From contig NZ_VLOG01000051.1 in NCBI RefSeq assembly GCF_007655305.1, forward strand, positions 1 to 39,322: 39,322 bases of DNA, written 5' to 3'. Positions 1-8,382 of this stretch are shown here, one piece after another (within the stretch, counting starts at the first letter, position 1; each line of letters starts with the position of its first letter). The notes under the pieces were generated by a model. The model was not told the origin of the DNA. It ran no database searches and saw only the letters and a list, made by a program, of their open reading frames with translations. The translations under genes were made by a program, and so were the position numbers. The DNA comes from Algoriphagus algorifonticola (GTDB lineage Bacteria > Bacteroidota > Bacteroidia > Cytophagales > Cyclobacteriaceae).

Positions 1-67
1 ATACTTGATTTTATTGCGGTTTGACCTCTCACTACAGATTCTAATGCATAATCCGGGTTTAAACAAA

Positions 68-95
68 AAATAAGACCTTCGATGAGGTCTTATTT
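68..95 (-). terminator. Rho-independent terminator of the polyprenyl synthase gene
   Basis: An 11-bp perfect stem (AAATAAGACCT with AGGTCTTATTT) closes a 6-nt loop. On the minus strand it is followed by a run of T. It overlaps the last two codons of the polyprenyl synthase gene, whose stop lies at 90-92. The plus strand also has a T run, so it may work in both directions. Confidence 0.8.
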
Positions 96-1064
96 TTTTC
101 TTTCTATGGTATAGCTGACTAAAGCTGAAAGCGAGGCTCGGTATTCAGATTCTGGGAATCCTTCCAAAATGCCCAAAGCTTCCTGATAAAACCCATTCAT
201 TTTTTCCTTGGCATAGTCTAGACCTCCGCTCTTTTTTACAAAATCTATGACCTGATTTACAGCTTTTTTGTCATTGGATTTATTTCGGATTAGGTGAATG
301 ATTTTTTTCTTTTCTAACCAATCCGCCTTACTCAAAGCAAATATCAAAGGCAAAGTCATTTTTTTCTCTTTGATATCAATTCCTACAGGTTTGCCGATTT
401 CTTCTTCTCCGTAATCAAAAAGGTCATCTTTGATTTGAAAGGCCATTCCTACCTTCTCTCCAAATTCACGCATTTTGCTGACCATTTCCAGGTCTCCATT
501 GACGCTTGCAGCCCCCACAGCACAACAGGAAGCTATTAGGCTGGCCGTTTTTTGACGGATAATTTCATAGTAAACTTCTTCGTCTACATCCAGTTTTCTG
601 GCTTTGTAGCTTTGAAGTAGCTCACCTTCAGACATTTCTTTGACAGCATTGGAAACAATCTGGAGCAAATGAAAATCCCCGTTATCCACTGAAAGAAGCA
701 ATCCTCGGGAAAGCAAATAATCCCCAACAAGGACAGCGATTTTATTTTTCCATAATGCATTGACCGAAAAAAAGCCCCTGCGATAATTTGCGTCATCCAC
801 GACATCATCATGAACAAGTGTTGCCGTGTGAAGCAACTCAATCAAAGCAGCCCCTCTGTGGGTGGAATCATTGATTTCTCCACAGACTCCAGCCGTCAAA
901 AACACAAACATGGGCCGCATTTGTTTGCCCTTCCGCTTTACGATATAATTGGTGATATGATCGAGCAACTTCACCTTGCTTTTCATGAAGTCACGGAATT
1001 TTTGTTCGAAAACAACCATTTCCGACTCGATCGGCACCTGTATTTGTTTGAGATCTGGTTTCAT
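90..1064 (-). CDS. ispB: Polyprenyl synthetase (octaprenyl/solanesyl-type long-chain diphosphate synthase)
   Basis: A trans-prenyltransferase of 324 residues, the usual length for the IspB/GerC3 group. It elongates an allylic diphosphate with isopentenyl diphosphate to make the side chain of respiratory quinones (menaquinone in Bacteroidota) in the cytosol. The first Asp-rich motif is seen as HDDVVDDANYRRG near residues 85-97, and the second as FQIKDDLFDYGEEEIGKPVG near 210-230. Both bind the Mg-diphosphate groups. The GKxxRP-type substrate site is seen as GKQMRPMF near 46-53. It is transcribed away from the DUF4199 gene across a 145-bp divergent gap and ends in a strong hairpin. Product chain length cannot be read from the sequence, so the symbol is by family only. 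Confidence 0.9.
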   Translation of the reverse strand: MKPDLKQIQVPIESEMVVFEQKFRDFMKSKVKLLDHITNYIVKRKGKQMRPMFVFLTAGVCGEINDSTHRGAALIELLHTATLVHDDVVDDANYRRGFFSVNALWKNKIAVLVGDYLLSRGLLLSVDNGDFHLLQIVSNAVKEMSEGELLQSYKARKLDVDEEVYYEIIRQKTASLIASCCAVGAASVNGDLEMVSKMREFGEKVGMAFQIKDDLFDYGEEEIGKPVGIDIKEKKMTLPLIFALSKADWLEKKKIIHLIRNKSNDKKAVNQVIDFVKKSGGLDYAKEKMNGFYQEALGILEGFPESEYRASLSALVSYTIERKK

Positions 1065-1209
1065 TGGGATTTGCTGGCGTAAAAATAATACCCTTTAGTT
1101 CCTAGACAAGGGATTCTATTTGATACCTGAGAAACAACAGAAAAGTATAAACGTTTCTGAATTTTTGTAATTTGTATAAATATCGCCCCATCACCTAACC
1201 CAAATCACT

Positions 1210-1710
1210 ATGAAAAATATTAAGATAGAGCTCAAATGGGCATTTATTTTCATTCTGACTATGCTATTGTGGATGTTATTTGAAAAATCCATGGGCTGGC
1301 ATGATGAAAAAATAGCTGATCACGCTACCTACACGAACTTCTTTGCTATCCCTGCGATTTTGGTTTATGTTTTTGCCTTATTGGATAAAAAGAGAAATAC
1401 ATATTTTGGGCGAATGAGCTACAAACAGGGGGTGGTCACAGGTCTGATCATGACCCTAATTATTGCTTTACTCAGTCCCATAGCTCAATATGTGATCAGT
1501 ACCTATATCACTCCCGAATATTTTAGCAATGTAATCGAACATGCAGTGACCAGTGGAAAAATGACATTAGCTGACGCCGAAGCCTATTTCAATTTAAAAA
1601 GCTATATGGTTCAATCCCTGATTGGAGCAATAGTCATGGGATTGATTACCACCCTGGTAGTGGCTTTATTCCTGAAGTCGAAATCAGAGCCATCTGTTCC
1701 TAAGGCTTAA
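1210..1710 (+). CDS. DUF4199 family membrane protein
   Basis: A 166-residue integral membrane protein of the DUF4199 family, which is common in Bacteroidota and has no known function. Four hydrophobic segments are visible, near residues 8-24, 43-60, 74-95 and 132-155. A soluble stretch between the third and fourth carries YITPEYFSNVIEH. The C-terminal tail is short and basic (KSKSEP). The ATG follows an AT-rich leader and no clear Shine-Dalgarno is seen, as is usual in this phylum. It lies upstream of, and in the same direction as, the acyltransferase-gpsA pair, with a 65-bp gap, so co-transcription is possible but unproven. Confidence 0.85.
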   Translation: MKNIKIELKWAFIFILTMLLWMLFEKSMGWHDEKIADHATYTNFFAIPAILVYVFALLDKKRNTYFGRMSYKQGVVTGLIMTLIIALLSPIAQYVISTYITPEYFSNVIEHAVTSGKMTLADAEAYFNLKSYMVQSLIGAIVMGLITTLVVALFLKSKSEPSVPKA

Positions 1711-1775
1711 GATTCCCGCTACAAGTTCATTTTCCTTATCTTTGGCATTCACTTTTATAAAACCCATTTTCCATT

Positions 1776-3473
1776 TTGGAGGAGAAATATATCAAACATC
1801 GGTACGAGCCAATTTTGCCCAGCAAGGATGAATGGCCTGTCGTAAAATTGGCTAGGGAGAGAAAGGAATTTGTTTCCAGAGTTTCAGCCAGTGCGCAGGA
1901 TAAAATTCTTACTCTGACGGGCAAAAACCCTGATATTCTCAAAGAGGAACTGGAGACAACCTTATACAGGGAAAAGCTTAGAATTAAGCAAAACCCCTGG
2001 GTTGTTGACCCGGATGATGAGGGTGAGTTTTGGGGGAAAGTCAAAGCTGCATTATTGCAGATCAATTCAGAGACCAAGCTGAATAGAAGTAAGAGGCTGG
2101 AGGCCTACAAGGAGATTCTTGAAAGAATCACCAATCGTTATTCTGAGGAAATTGCCAGTAATTTCAATCATCAACATTATAAATTTACCAGAAGCGTAGT
2201 CACTTATGGCTTTTCCAGATTACTGAATGCTGCCAGAGTAAAAGGGTTTAAATCCATATTCAGTAACCAATATACACTTCAGGATAAAATCCAGATCACA
2301 GGCGAAACGGATCAATTGAGGGATTTGGCAACCAAAGGTACTATAGTCATGGTTCCAACTCACTTTTCAAACTTGGATAGTATTTTGATTGGTTGGATTA
2401 TTTCTGTTTTGGGCTTGCCTCCTTTTATTTATGGAGCAGGTCTTAACCTGTTTAATATCTCGATTTTTGCCTATTTCATGAATGCCTTGGGTGCCTATAA
2501 GGTGGATAGGAGGAAAAAGAATCTTATGTATCTGGAAACCTTAAAGACTTATTCCAAAGAAGCGATACAGTTTGGATGCCACTCTTTATTTTTTCCGGGA
2601 GGAACCCGGAGCCGAAGCGGCATGATTGAGTCCAAGTTGAAATTAGGACTGTTAAGTACTGCCATCGAAGCGCAAAGAACTAATTATCAGAATGATATAA
2701 ATGATATTTCCGGTAAAATCTTCATTGTGCCAGTGACTATCAATTATCATTTTGTACTGGAAGCACCAAGTTTGATCAAAGACTATCTCAGCATCACCGG
2801 ACAGGAACGCTATTACAAAGAGAATGACGAGTTTTCTAATTCCTACAAGATCTCCAAGTTCTTAGTAAAATTCTTTACCAAAGGTTCTGATATTTCAGTT
2901 TCTGTAGGGAAAGCCATGGATGTGTTGGGGAATTATGTGGATGAAAATGGAGATAGTCTTGATAAATACGGACGAAAAATTGACCCTCGAGATTATTTTA
3001 TTTCCAACAACCAAATTACGGTAGATCAGCAGCGGGAGGAAGAGTATACCAATATGCTTGGAAAGCGCATAGTAGAGGAATTTCATAAAATAAACCGAGT
3101 TTTCAGTTCACACCTGGTGGCTTTTACTGCCTTCGAGCTGATCAAACAGCGAAATAATAAATTGGACCTTTTCGATTTGATACGCTTGCCTGAGGAAGAA
3201 ATATTTTTACCCTATCAGGAATTTAAAGAAGCCTGCGAAATGGTCTATCAAAGGATTCTAGCACTGAAGGCAGATGGGCAGATTAATATTGCTCCGCACA
3301 TGAAAAGATCTATGGATGAGATTATTTCCCATGGATTGGATAATGTGGGAATGTACCATGCAAAAAGACCTTTAATCAAAAATCGTCAGGGAGACATAGT
3401 CACTGAGGATATGAGTTTATTGTATTTTTATCACAACAGATTACACGGATATGGCCTTGAAAAACTCTTCTAA
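1776..3473 (+). CDS. PlsB-like glycerol-3-phosphate/1-acylglycerol-3-phosphate acyltransferase
   Basis: A 565-residue acyltransferase of the PlsB/PlsC superfamily that probably acylates glycerol 3-phosphate in phospholipid synthesis at the inner membrane. Block I is seen as THFSNLDS (HX4D) near residue 197, block II as GAYKVDRR, block III as FFPGGTRSRSG, and block IV as VPVTINYH. In block III the usual acidic residue (FxEGxRSR) is glycine. The acyltransferase core is flanked by about 180 residues at the N terminus and about 200 at the C terminus, longer than PlsC and closer to PlsB. The start is TTG at 1776: an in-frame stop lies at 1758-1760 and no ATG occurs before the catalytic core. The 3' end overlaps gpsA by 23 bp, so the enzyme using glycerol 3-phosphate is coupled to the one making it. 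Confidence 0.8.
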   Translation: MEEKYIKHRYEPILPSKDEWPVVKLARERKEFVSRVSASAQDKILTLTGKNPDILKEELETTLYREKLRIKQNPWVVDPDDEGEFWGKVKAALLQINSETKLNRSKRLEAYKEILERITNRYSEEIASNFNHQHYKFTRSVVTYGFSRLLNAARVKGFKSIFSNQYTLQDKIQITGETDQLRDLATKGTIVMVPTHFSNLDSILIGWIISVLGLPPFIYGAGLNLFNISIFAYFMNALGAYKVDRRKKNLMYLETLKTYSKEAIQFGCHSLFFPGGTRSRSGMIESKLKLGLLSTAIEAQRTNYQNDINDISGKIFIVPVTINYHFVLEAPSLIKDYLSITGQERYYKENDEFSNSYKISKFLVKFFTKGSDISVSVGKAMDVLGNYVDENGDSLDKYGRKIDPRDYFISNNQITVDQQREEEYTNMLGKRIVEEFHKINRVFSSHLVAFTAFELIKQRNNKLDLFDLIRLPEEEIFLPYQEFKEACEMVYQRILALKADGQINIAPHMKRSMDEIISHGLDNVGMYHAKRPLIKNRQGDIVTEDMSLLYFYHNRLHGYGLEKLF

Positions 3474-4509
3474 ATCTAGCACCATAGGCGTAGTAGGAGT
3501 AGGTAGCTTTGGTACGGCCATAGCCAATATGCTCGCTGAAAAAAGCAAGGTGATGGTCTATGCCAGAAAGCCAGAGGTAGTCGACGAAATCAATACCCAA
3601 AGCAGTGCTCAAGGAAAGGCCTTACATGCCAGCATTCAGGGGACTTTTGACCCAGAGACTCTTTGTAAAGAGTGTAACATCTTGTTTTTCATGGTGCCTT
3701 CTTCCGGTTTTCAGGAAGTTGCAAGAAAGTTTGCCCCATTTCTACATCCTTATCATTTGGTGATACATGGCACCAAAGGGCTTTGTTTGAATCTCCCAGA
3801 AGGTCAAACTTTAGACACTGTCAAAAAAATCAAAAGAAGCCAGATATTGACCATGAGTGAAGTAATCCAACAGGAGACAGTTGCTGTCAGGGTGGGATGC
3901 CTAGCAGGCCCTAATTTGGCTAGAGAGCTCAGCAAAGGTCAGCCGGCTGCTACCGTAATTGCCAGCAAGTACAATGAAGTAATCATGGAAGGCCAGCGAC
4001 TTTTAAGGTCTGATAAATTTCAGGTATACGGTAATTCGGATATCATTGGTGTGGAGCTTAGTGGAGTATTGAAAAATATCATTGCGATAGCTTCAGGGGC
4101 TTTGGCAGGGCTTGGTTTGGGAGAAAATGCCCGAGGGCTTTTGATTTCCCGAGGCATGGTGGAAATGGCCCATTTAAGTAATGCCTTAGGAGGAAGCTTA
4201 AAATCCGTCATTGGACTTGCAGGAATAGGAGACTTGGTAGCGACTTGTAATTCCGTGGATTCCAGAAACTTTACGGTAGGATATAGATTAGCCAAAGGCG
4301 AGAGTTTGACAGAGATTCAAGCCAGTATGGAAGAAGTTGCAGAAGGTGTCAATACTGTGAAAATTATCAAAGGGTTTTTGGAAGCAGCAGATTTACGCGC
4401 TCCGATTACAGAAAACTTGTACCGCGTACTTTTTGAAGATTTGGAAATTGAGGAGGCGCTCCAGTTTTTGATGAAGTACCCATTCAATGTGGATGTTGAT
4501 TTTGTCTAA
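3451..4509 (+). CDS. gpsA: NAD(P)-dependent glycerol-3-phosphate dehydrogenase
   Basis: This enzyme reduces dihydroxyacetone phosphate to sn-glycerol 3-phosphate, the backbone precursor for phospholipids, in the cytosol. The 352-residue protein begins with a Rossmann fold (GVVGVGSFGTAIANML, near residues 13-28). It has the CLAGPNLARE segment and the catalytic-lysine region GVLKNIIAIASG in the C-terminal half, followed by RGLLISRG and GLAGIGDLVATC, all typical of GpsA. The ATG lies inside the end of the upstream acyltransferase gene, indicating translational coupling. A large hairpin terminator follows 16 nt after the stop. Confidence 0.94.
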   Translation: MALKNSSKSSTIGVVGVGSFGTAIANMLAEKSKVMVYARKPEVVDEINTQSSAQGKALHASIQGTFDPETLCKECNILFFMVPSSGFQEVARKFAPFLHPYHLVIHGTKGLCLNLPEGQTLDTVKKIKRSQILTMSEVIQQETVAVRVGCLAGPNLARELSKGQPAATVIASKYNEVIMEGQRLLRSDKFQVYGNSDIIGVELSGVLKNIIAIASGALAGLGLGENARGLLISRGMVEMAHLSNALGGSLKSVIGLAGIGDLVATCNSVDSRNFTVGYRLAKGESLTEIQASMEEVAEGVNTVKIIKGFLEAADLRAPITENLYRVLFEDLEIEEALQFLMKYPFNVDVDFV

Positions 4510-4525
4510 GGAATTAATAGAAAAG

Positions 4526-4656
4526 AAAAAAGAGGCTGTCTCATAAATAGTTCTGATGTCAGCCTGATCGGAGTCGAAGGCCATTTCTATCTTTGTGGCC
4601 CACATTTCGACTTCGCTCAATGTGACAAATTGCACTTTTGAAACAGCCTCTTTTTT
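4526..4656. terminator. Bidirectional terminator with an unusually long loop
   Basis: A 14-bp perfect stem pairs 4526-4539 with 4643-4656 (core AGAGGCTGT with ACAGCCTCT) and is flanked by A and T runs on both sides. It sits between the converging gpsA and sugar dehydrogenase genes. Beyond one mismatch the stem continues for three more pairs (TCA/TGA). The loop is about 100 nt and holds a separate inverted repeat, so the hairpin probably forms as a compound structure. Confidence 0.75.
4558..4626. repeat. Imperfect palindromic repeat nested in the terminator loop
   Basis: Two 21-nt arms, 4558-4578 and 4606-4626, are inverted copies that match at 16 of 21 positions, with GTCA at the outer ends and AGTCGAA at the inner ends. 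The right arm carries TTCGACTTCGCTCA, a word also present at 15131-15144 in the larger repeat. Read in the wrong frame this repeat gives the spurious peptide LSEVE. Confidence 0.65.
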
Positions 4657-4659
4657 TTG

Positions 4660-5829
4660 TTATCGGATCGGAATCAATTTGACTAGAAGTCCAGTGCCTT
4701 CTGTGATGGCATACAAATAACCATCCGGGCTTTCGGAAACCTGTCTTACTCTACCGATATCTTGCAGCATCACTTCCTGTGAAAGTGCCTTAGCTCCATC
4801 CATATCTACTCTATTGATGTGCATTTTCGCCAATGCACCGATTAAAATATCCCCTTTCCAAGCTGGATATTTATCTGAAGTTACGATTGTCATACCGCAT
4901 GTGGCAATAGAGGGAACATAGTAAGTCACCGGTTGCTCCATTCCTTCTTTTTCTGTGATATCTGTGATGGGAGTTCCATCATAATTTTGTCCGTAGGTGA
5001 TTACTGGCCAGCCGTAATTTTTGCCTTTTTCGATCAGGTTAAGCTCATCGCCACCCATTGGTCCGTGTTCAGCCTCCCAAACTCTGTCATTAGCTTTGTC
5101 ATAAACCAAGCCTTGTGGGTTTCTATTTCCGTAGGTCCAAATGGATTTAATAGCATTCGGCTCATTCACAAATGGGTTGTCAGAAGGGATTCTGCCATCA
5201 TCATGGATTCTGTGAATTTTACCATGAGAATTGGTCAAATCCTGCGCATTGGAAGGAGTGTCTCCTCTGTCTCCGTTGGAGAAAAACAAATAATTGTCTT
5301 TATCAAAAACAATTCTGGATCCATAATGTCTTCCGCCTTCCCACTCTGGAGTAGTTTCAATCAATTCTTCCTGTTGAACTGCTTGATTACCCTCCAGCTT
5401 GAATCGCACGATGGTTGTAGCACCTTTATTTCCTCCTTTTGGTTTAGCATAAGAAATGTAAATCCATCCATTTTGAGCATAATTTGGATGAGCTTGAACA
5501 TCCAGTAGCCCAGCTTGATTTACCTCATGTACCTTGGGTAGTCCCTGTACTTTTTGACCGGTGAATTTGTCGTTTTCAAAAATCAGGATTTCTCCTTTTC
5601 GCTCAGTCAAAAGCATTTTTCCTTCAGTTAGCCAGGTCATTCCCCAAGGACTTTCCAAATCAGAATAAAGCGTGTCTACATTGATCAACATTTTCTCAGT
5701 CTGAACCGCAAAAGTTTCATCTATAGGCTCATCACTGACTAGGTCAAGATCATCTTTCGAATCACATGCATAAATGGATAGAGAACTGGCAGCTAGTGCT
5801 AGTCCCAAAAAGGTTTTGTTAAATTTCAT
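4660..5829 (-). CDS. PQQ-type sugar dehydrogenase (glucose/sorbosone dehydrogenase family) lipoprotein
   Basis: A 389-residue six-bladed beta-propeller of the soluble glucose dehydrogenase / Hedgehog-interacting-protein family, which usually oxidises aldose sugars with PQQ and calcium. The N terminus is a lipoprotein signal: MKFNKTF, a hydrophobic stretch, then SIYAC with the lipidated Cys at residue 22. Family signatures seen are LESPWGMTWL, LLTERKGEI, GLLDVQAHPNY, RIVFDKDNYLFFSNGDRG, NPQGLVYD, EHGPMGGDELN and GKNYGWPVITYG. It is probably anchored to a membrane facing the periplasm or outside. It converges on gpsA and shares its terminator. Whether it binds PQQ is inferred from family; the host may have to import PQQ. 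The true substrate is unknown. Confidence 0.85.
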   Translation of the reverse strand: MKFNKTFLGLALAASSLSIYACDSKDDLDLVSDEPIDETFAVQTEKMLINVDTLYSDLESPWGMTWLTEGKMLLTERKGEILIFENDKFTGQKVQGLPKVHEVNQAGLLDVQAHPNYAQNGWIYISYAKPKGGNKGATTIVRFKLEGNQAVQQEELIETTPEWEGGRHYGSRIVFDKDNYLFFSNGDRGDTPSNAQDLTNSHGKIHRIHDDGRIPSDNPFVNEPNAIKSIWTYGNRNPQGLVYDKANDRVWEAEHGPMGGDELNLIEKGKNYGWPVITYGQNYDGTPITDITEKEGMEQPVTYYVPSIATCGMTIVTSDKYPAWKGDILIGALAKMHINRVDMDGAKALSQEVMLQDIGRVRQVSESPDGYLYAITEGTGLLVKLIPIR

Positions 5830-5898
5830 ATGTTAAGAATTTGGAGTGTGAAGATAAAAACATCCAATTTACTTAACCTCAAAACCCGGCCATTAGTT

Positions 5899-6936
5899 CT
5901 ACAGATTTACAGCTTCCCTTTTCTTGCTCAAAAATCCCATAGCTTCGTTTACCATTTTCTCAGACCCTATCCAAAGAGGAGTTCTTTGATGAAGTGTCTC
6001 AGGCTGTATTTCTAAAATACGCTGTGTTCCATTCGTGGCTTTTGCCCCGGCTTGTTCGGCAATAAATGCCAGTGCATTAGCTTCATAAAGTAGGCGAAGT
6101 TTCCCATTGGGGTTCTTTTGGGTGGAAGGATAGGCATAAATCCCGCCCTTCAATAAATTTCTGTGAAAGTCTGCTACCAATGAACCGATATATCTTGCAG
6201 AATATTGAGACTTTTTGCAATAGTCAACGTAGTTTTTTACACCAGGGGCCCATTCTAATTCTGAACCTTCATTAATGGAATAGATTTTTCCATCCTTTGG
6301 AGCTTGTATAGCTGGGTGAGAAAGGAAAAATTCTCCCAGGGAATTCTCGTAGGTAAACCCATTGACCCCAAATCCTGTGGTATAGACCAACATGGTGGAG
6401 GAGCCATAAAGCACATACCCAGCAGCAACTTGCTCTTTTCCAGGCTGCATGATATCTTCTTCTTGTATAGGGCTACCCACAGGTGTTTTTCTTCTGTAAA
6501 TTGAAAAAATGGTTCCTATGCTGATATTTACATCAATGTTGGAGCTGCCATCCAGAGGGTCTATCGCGACAACATATTTTCCCGAACCGTTTTGTAAATC
6601 TATAACTGCATCTTCTTCCTCAGATACGATAGCGCAAACTTCCCCGCCTTTACTGAGAGCTCTCATAAAACGTATATTGGCAATCACATCTAACTTTTGC
6701 TGCTCTTCTCCCTGTACGTTGGTCTGGCCAAAAGCACCTCCGATATTGGCAAGCCCTGCACGATTGGTCTCTCTATTGACTATCTTGGCAGCTAAAGCGA
6801 TGTCTCGAAGTAGTTGGGAAAGTTCACCGGAAGCAAAAGGGAAATCACTTTGCTTTGATTTGATAAATCGGTCCAGAGTTGTTCCGACAGAATAAGCCAT
6901 TCCACTTTGGTCAGGCTGATAAGGAAGAATTTTCAT
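5899..6936 (-). CDS. fbp: Class I fructose-1,6-bisphosphatase
   Basis: This enzyme removes the 1-phosphate of fructose 1,6-bisphosphate, the committed step of gluconeogenesis, in the cytosol. The 345-residue protein is the usual length for class I FBPase. The metal and phosphate site is plain: VSEEED near residues 104-109 and DPLDGSSN at 126-133. Later motifs are [42 protein letters not shown] and [19 protein letters not shown]. It diverges from the aspartate kinase gene across only 58 bp. On its strand a TAATTTCG sequence in that gap is one base off a Bacteroidota -7 box. Confidence 0.95.
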   Translation of the reverse strand: MKILPYQPDQSGMAYSVGTTLDRFIKSKQSDFPFASGELSQLLRDIALAAKIVNRETNRAGLANIGGAFGQTNVQGEEQQKLDVIANIRFMRALSKGGEVCAIVSEEEDAVIDLQNGSGKYVVAIDPLDGSSNIDVNISIGTIFSIYRRKTPVGSPIQEEDIMQPGKEQVAAGYVLYGSSTMLVYTTGFGVNGFTYENSLGEFFLSHPAIQAPKDGKIYSINEGSELEWAPGVKNYVDYCKKSQYSARYIGSLVADFHRNLLKGGIYAYPSTQKNPNGKLRLLYEANALAFIAEQAGAKATNGTQRILEIQPETLHQRTPLWIGSEKMVNEAMGFLSKKREAVNL

Positions 6937-6994
6937 GGATTGGAAAAGTACAATAATTGGAATTAGTTACTCTCGAAATTAGGAATAATATTTT

Positions 6995-8263
6995 ATGACC
7001 AAAACACAAATTTTCAAATTTGGAGGAGCTTCAGTAAAAGATGCCTCAGCAGTCAAAAACTTAGCTGAAATTTTGCGTAATCGATTGCGAAAAAATATGG
7101 TAATCGTAGTTTCTGCAATGGGTAAAACCACAAATGCATTGGAGAAATTACTGGAACTTAGAATGAAGGAAGAAGATATTTCTTCAAATAGTACAATTTT
7201 AAAAAATTATCATTTTGAGGTTTGCAATGATTTGTTCCCTGTCGGACACAGCATCTTTTCTAAGATGGATAATCTTTTTTTACAGTTGGAAAAGTTGCTG
7301 ATAAATCCAATCACCAAAGATAATTACGATGAATATTATGATCGGGTGGTGGCATTTGGGGAATTGATTTCCAGTAGAATTGTAATGGAGTATCTCTGTG
7401 AAATCGGTTTGGTCTCAGTTTGGCAAGATGCCAGAGAATTTATTTCCACCAATAGTGATTTTAGATTTGCGAAAATCAACTGGGAAAAGACCAGACAGAA
7501 TTGCCAAAAAAATCTGAAGCCGATTTTAGATCAGTTTCCAGTCGTTACCCAAGGGTTTATCGGGGCTGATCCTCAAGGTAGAACCACCACTTTAGGAAGA
7601 GAAGGGTCTGACTTTACCGCAGCTATCCTTGCTTCAAGTTTAAATGCCGGATCTGTGACCATTTGGAAGGATGTGCCGGGAGTATTAAATGCAGACCCTA
7701 AGCTGTTTGAGGACACACAGCTTTTTGATGAACTTGATTATCAGCAGGCTGCTCAAATGACCTTTTATGGAGCTTCGGTCATTCATCCTAAGACCATTAA
7801 ACCCCTAGCTAATTCCGGAATTCCCTTATTTGTAAAATCCTTTTTGAAACCAGAAGCTGCCGGTACCAAAATCTTTCAGCTAGGAAAACAAAATCCAATT
7901 CCTACCATTGTTTTAAAGCAAAATCAGATTTTAGTCACATTTCGGGTGACGGACTTTACCTTCATTGAAGAGGAACAAATTCACACTATCTATGAGCAAT
8001 TGAATGCACTCAAACTTCGGGTAAATTTTCTTCAGACTTCGGCGATATCAGTTTCGATTATTATAGACCAGCAACTTTTCAAATTAGAGCAGCTTGTCAA
8101 TTCCCTGAAAAATAAATTTATCATTCGATACAATGAAGGATTAGAGCTTTTGACTGTACTGCACCCAGACAGAAAAGATTTCAGCGATCTCAATCCGGGA
8201 TATGAAATCTTGTTGGAGCAAAGTACGAGAAACACAGTCCAGTTTGTCAGAAGAAAAGAGTAA
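6995..8263 (+). CDS. lysC: Aspartate kinase (monofunctional)
   Basis: Aspartate kinase phosphorylates L-aspartate, the first step towards lysine, threonine, methionine and diaminopimelate. The 422-residue protein starts with the kinase signature KFGGASV at residues 8-14. Further on it has FGELISSRI, the nucleotide-site segment TLGREGSDFTAA, WKDVPGVLNADP, and FYGASVIHPKT before the regulatory part. The C-terminal hundred residues read as ACT-type fold (ILVTFRVTDF, VNFLQTSAISVSIII), so feedback control by an amino acid is likely. No homoserine dehydrogenase domain is fused, unlike ThrA. Which isozyme this is cannot be told from the sequence, so the symbol is by family. Confidence 0.9.
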   Translation: MTKTQIFKFGGASVKDASAVKNLAEILRNRLRKNMVIVVSAMGKTTNALEKLLELRMKEEDISSNSTILKNYHFEVCNDLFPVGHSIFSKMDNLFLQLEKLLINPITKDNYDEYYDRVVAFGELISSRIVMEYLCEIGLVSVWQDAREFISTNSDFRFAKINWEKTRQNCQKNLKPILDQFPVVTQGFIGADPQGRTTTLGREGSDFTAAILASSLNAGSVTIWKDVPGVLNADPKLFEDTQLFDELDYQQAAQMTFYGASVIHPKTIKPLANSGIPLFVKSFLKPEAAGTKIFQLGKQNPIPTIVLKQNQILVTFRVTDFTFIEEEQIHTIYEQLNALKLRVNFLQTSAISVSIIIDQQLFKLEQLVNSLKNKFIIRYNEGLELLTVLHPDRKDFSDLNPGYEILLEQSTRNTVQFVRRKE

Positions 8264-8382
8264 TTCCGAAAGGTGGATTTTATAGATTATGTTGATAAAA
8301 TGGATTTCGCCGTCTTAAACTTACCAATGAGAAGAGAAATCATTTTTTATCCGTAATTTTCAATAAATCAACCTATTAATCC

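Noticed and set aside
2..73. Open 24-codon stretch on the plus strand at the window start, ending at 71-73 just before the hairpin
   Set aside because: It could be the tail of an upstream gene, but the peptide shows no recognisable feature and is too short to judge.
4393..4635. 80-codon minus-strand frame over the gpsA end and terminator
   Set aside because: It contains the LSEVE repeat artefact, crosses a terminator and is antisense to gpsA.
8264..8330. AT-rich inverted repeat ATTTTAT/ATAAAAT after the aspartate kinase gene
   Set aside because: Stem is weak, purely A-T and lacks a T run; not a convincing terminator.
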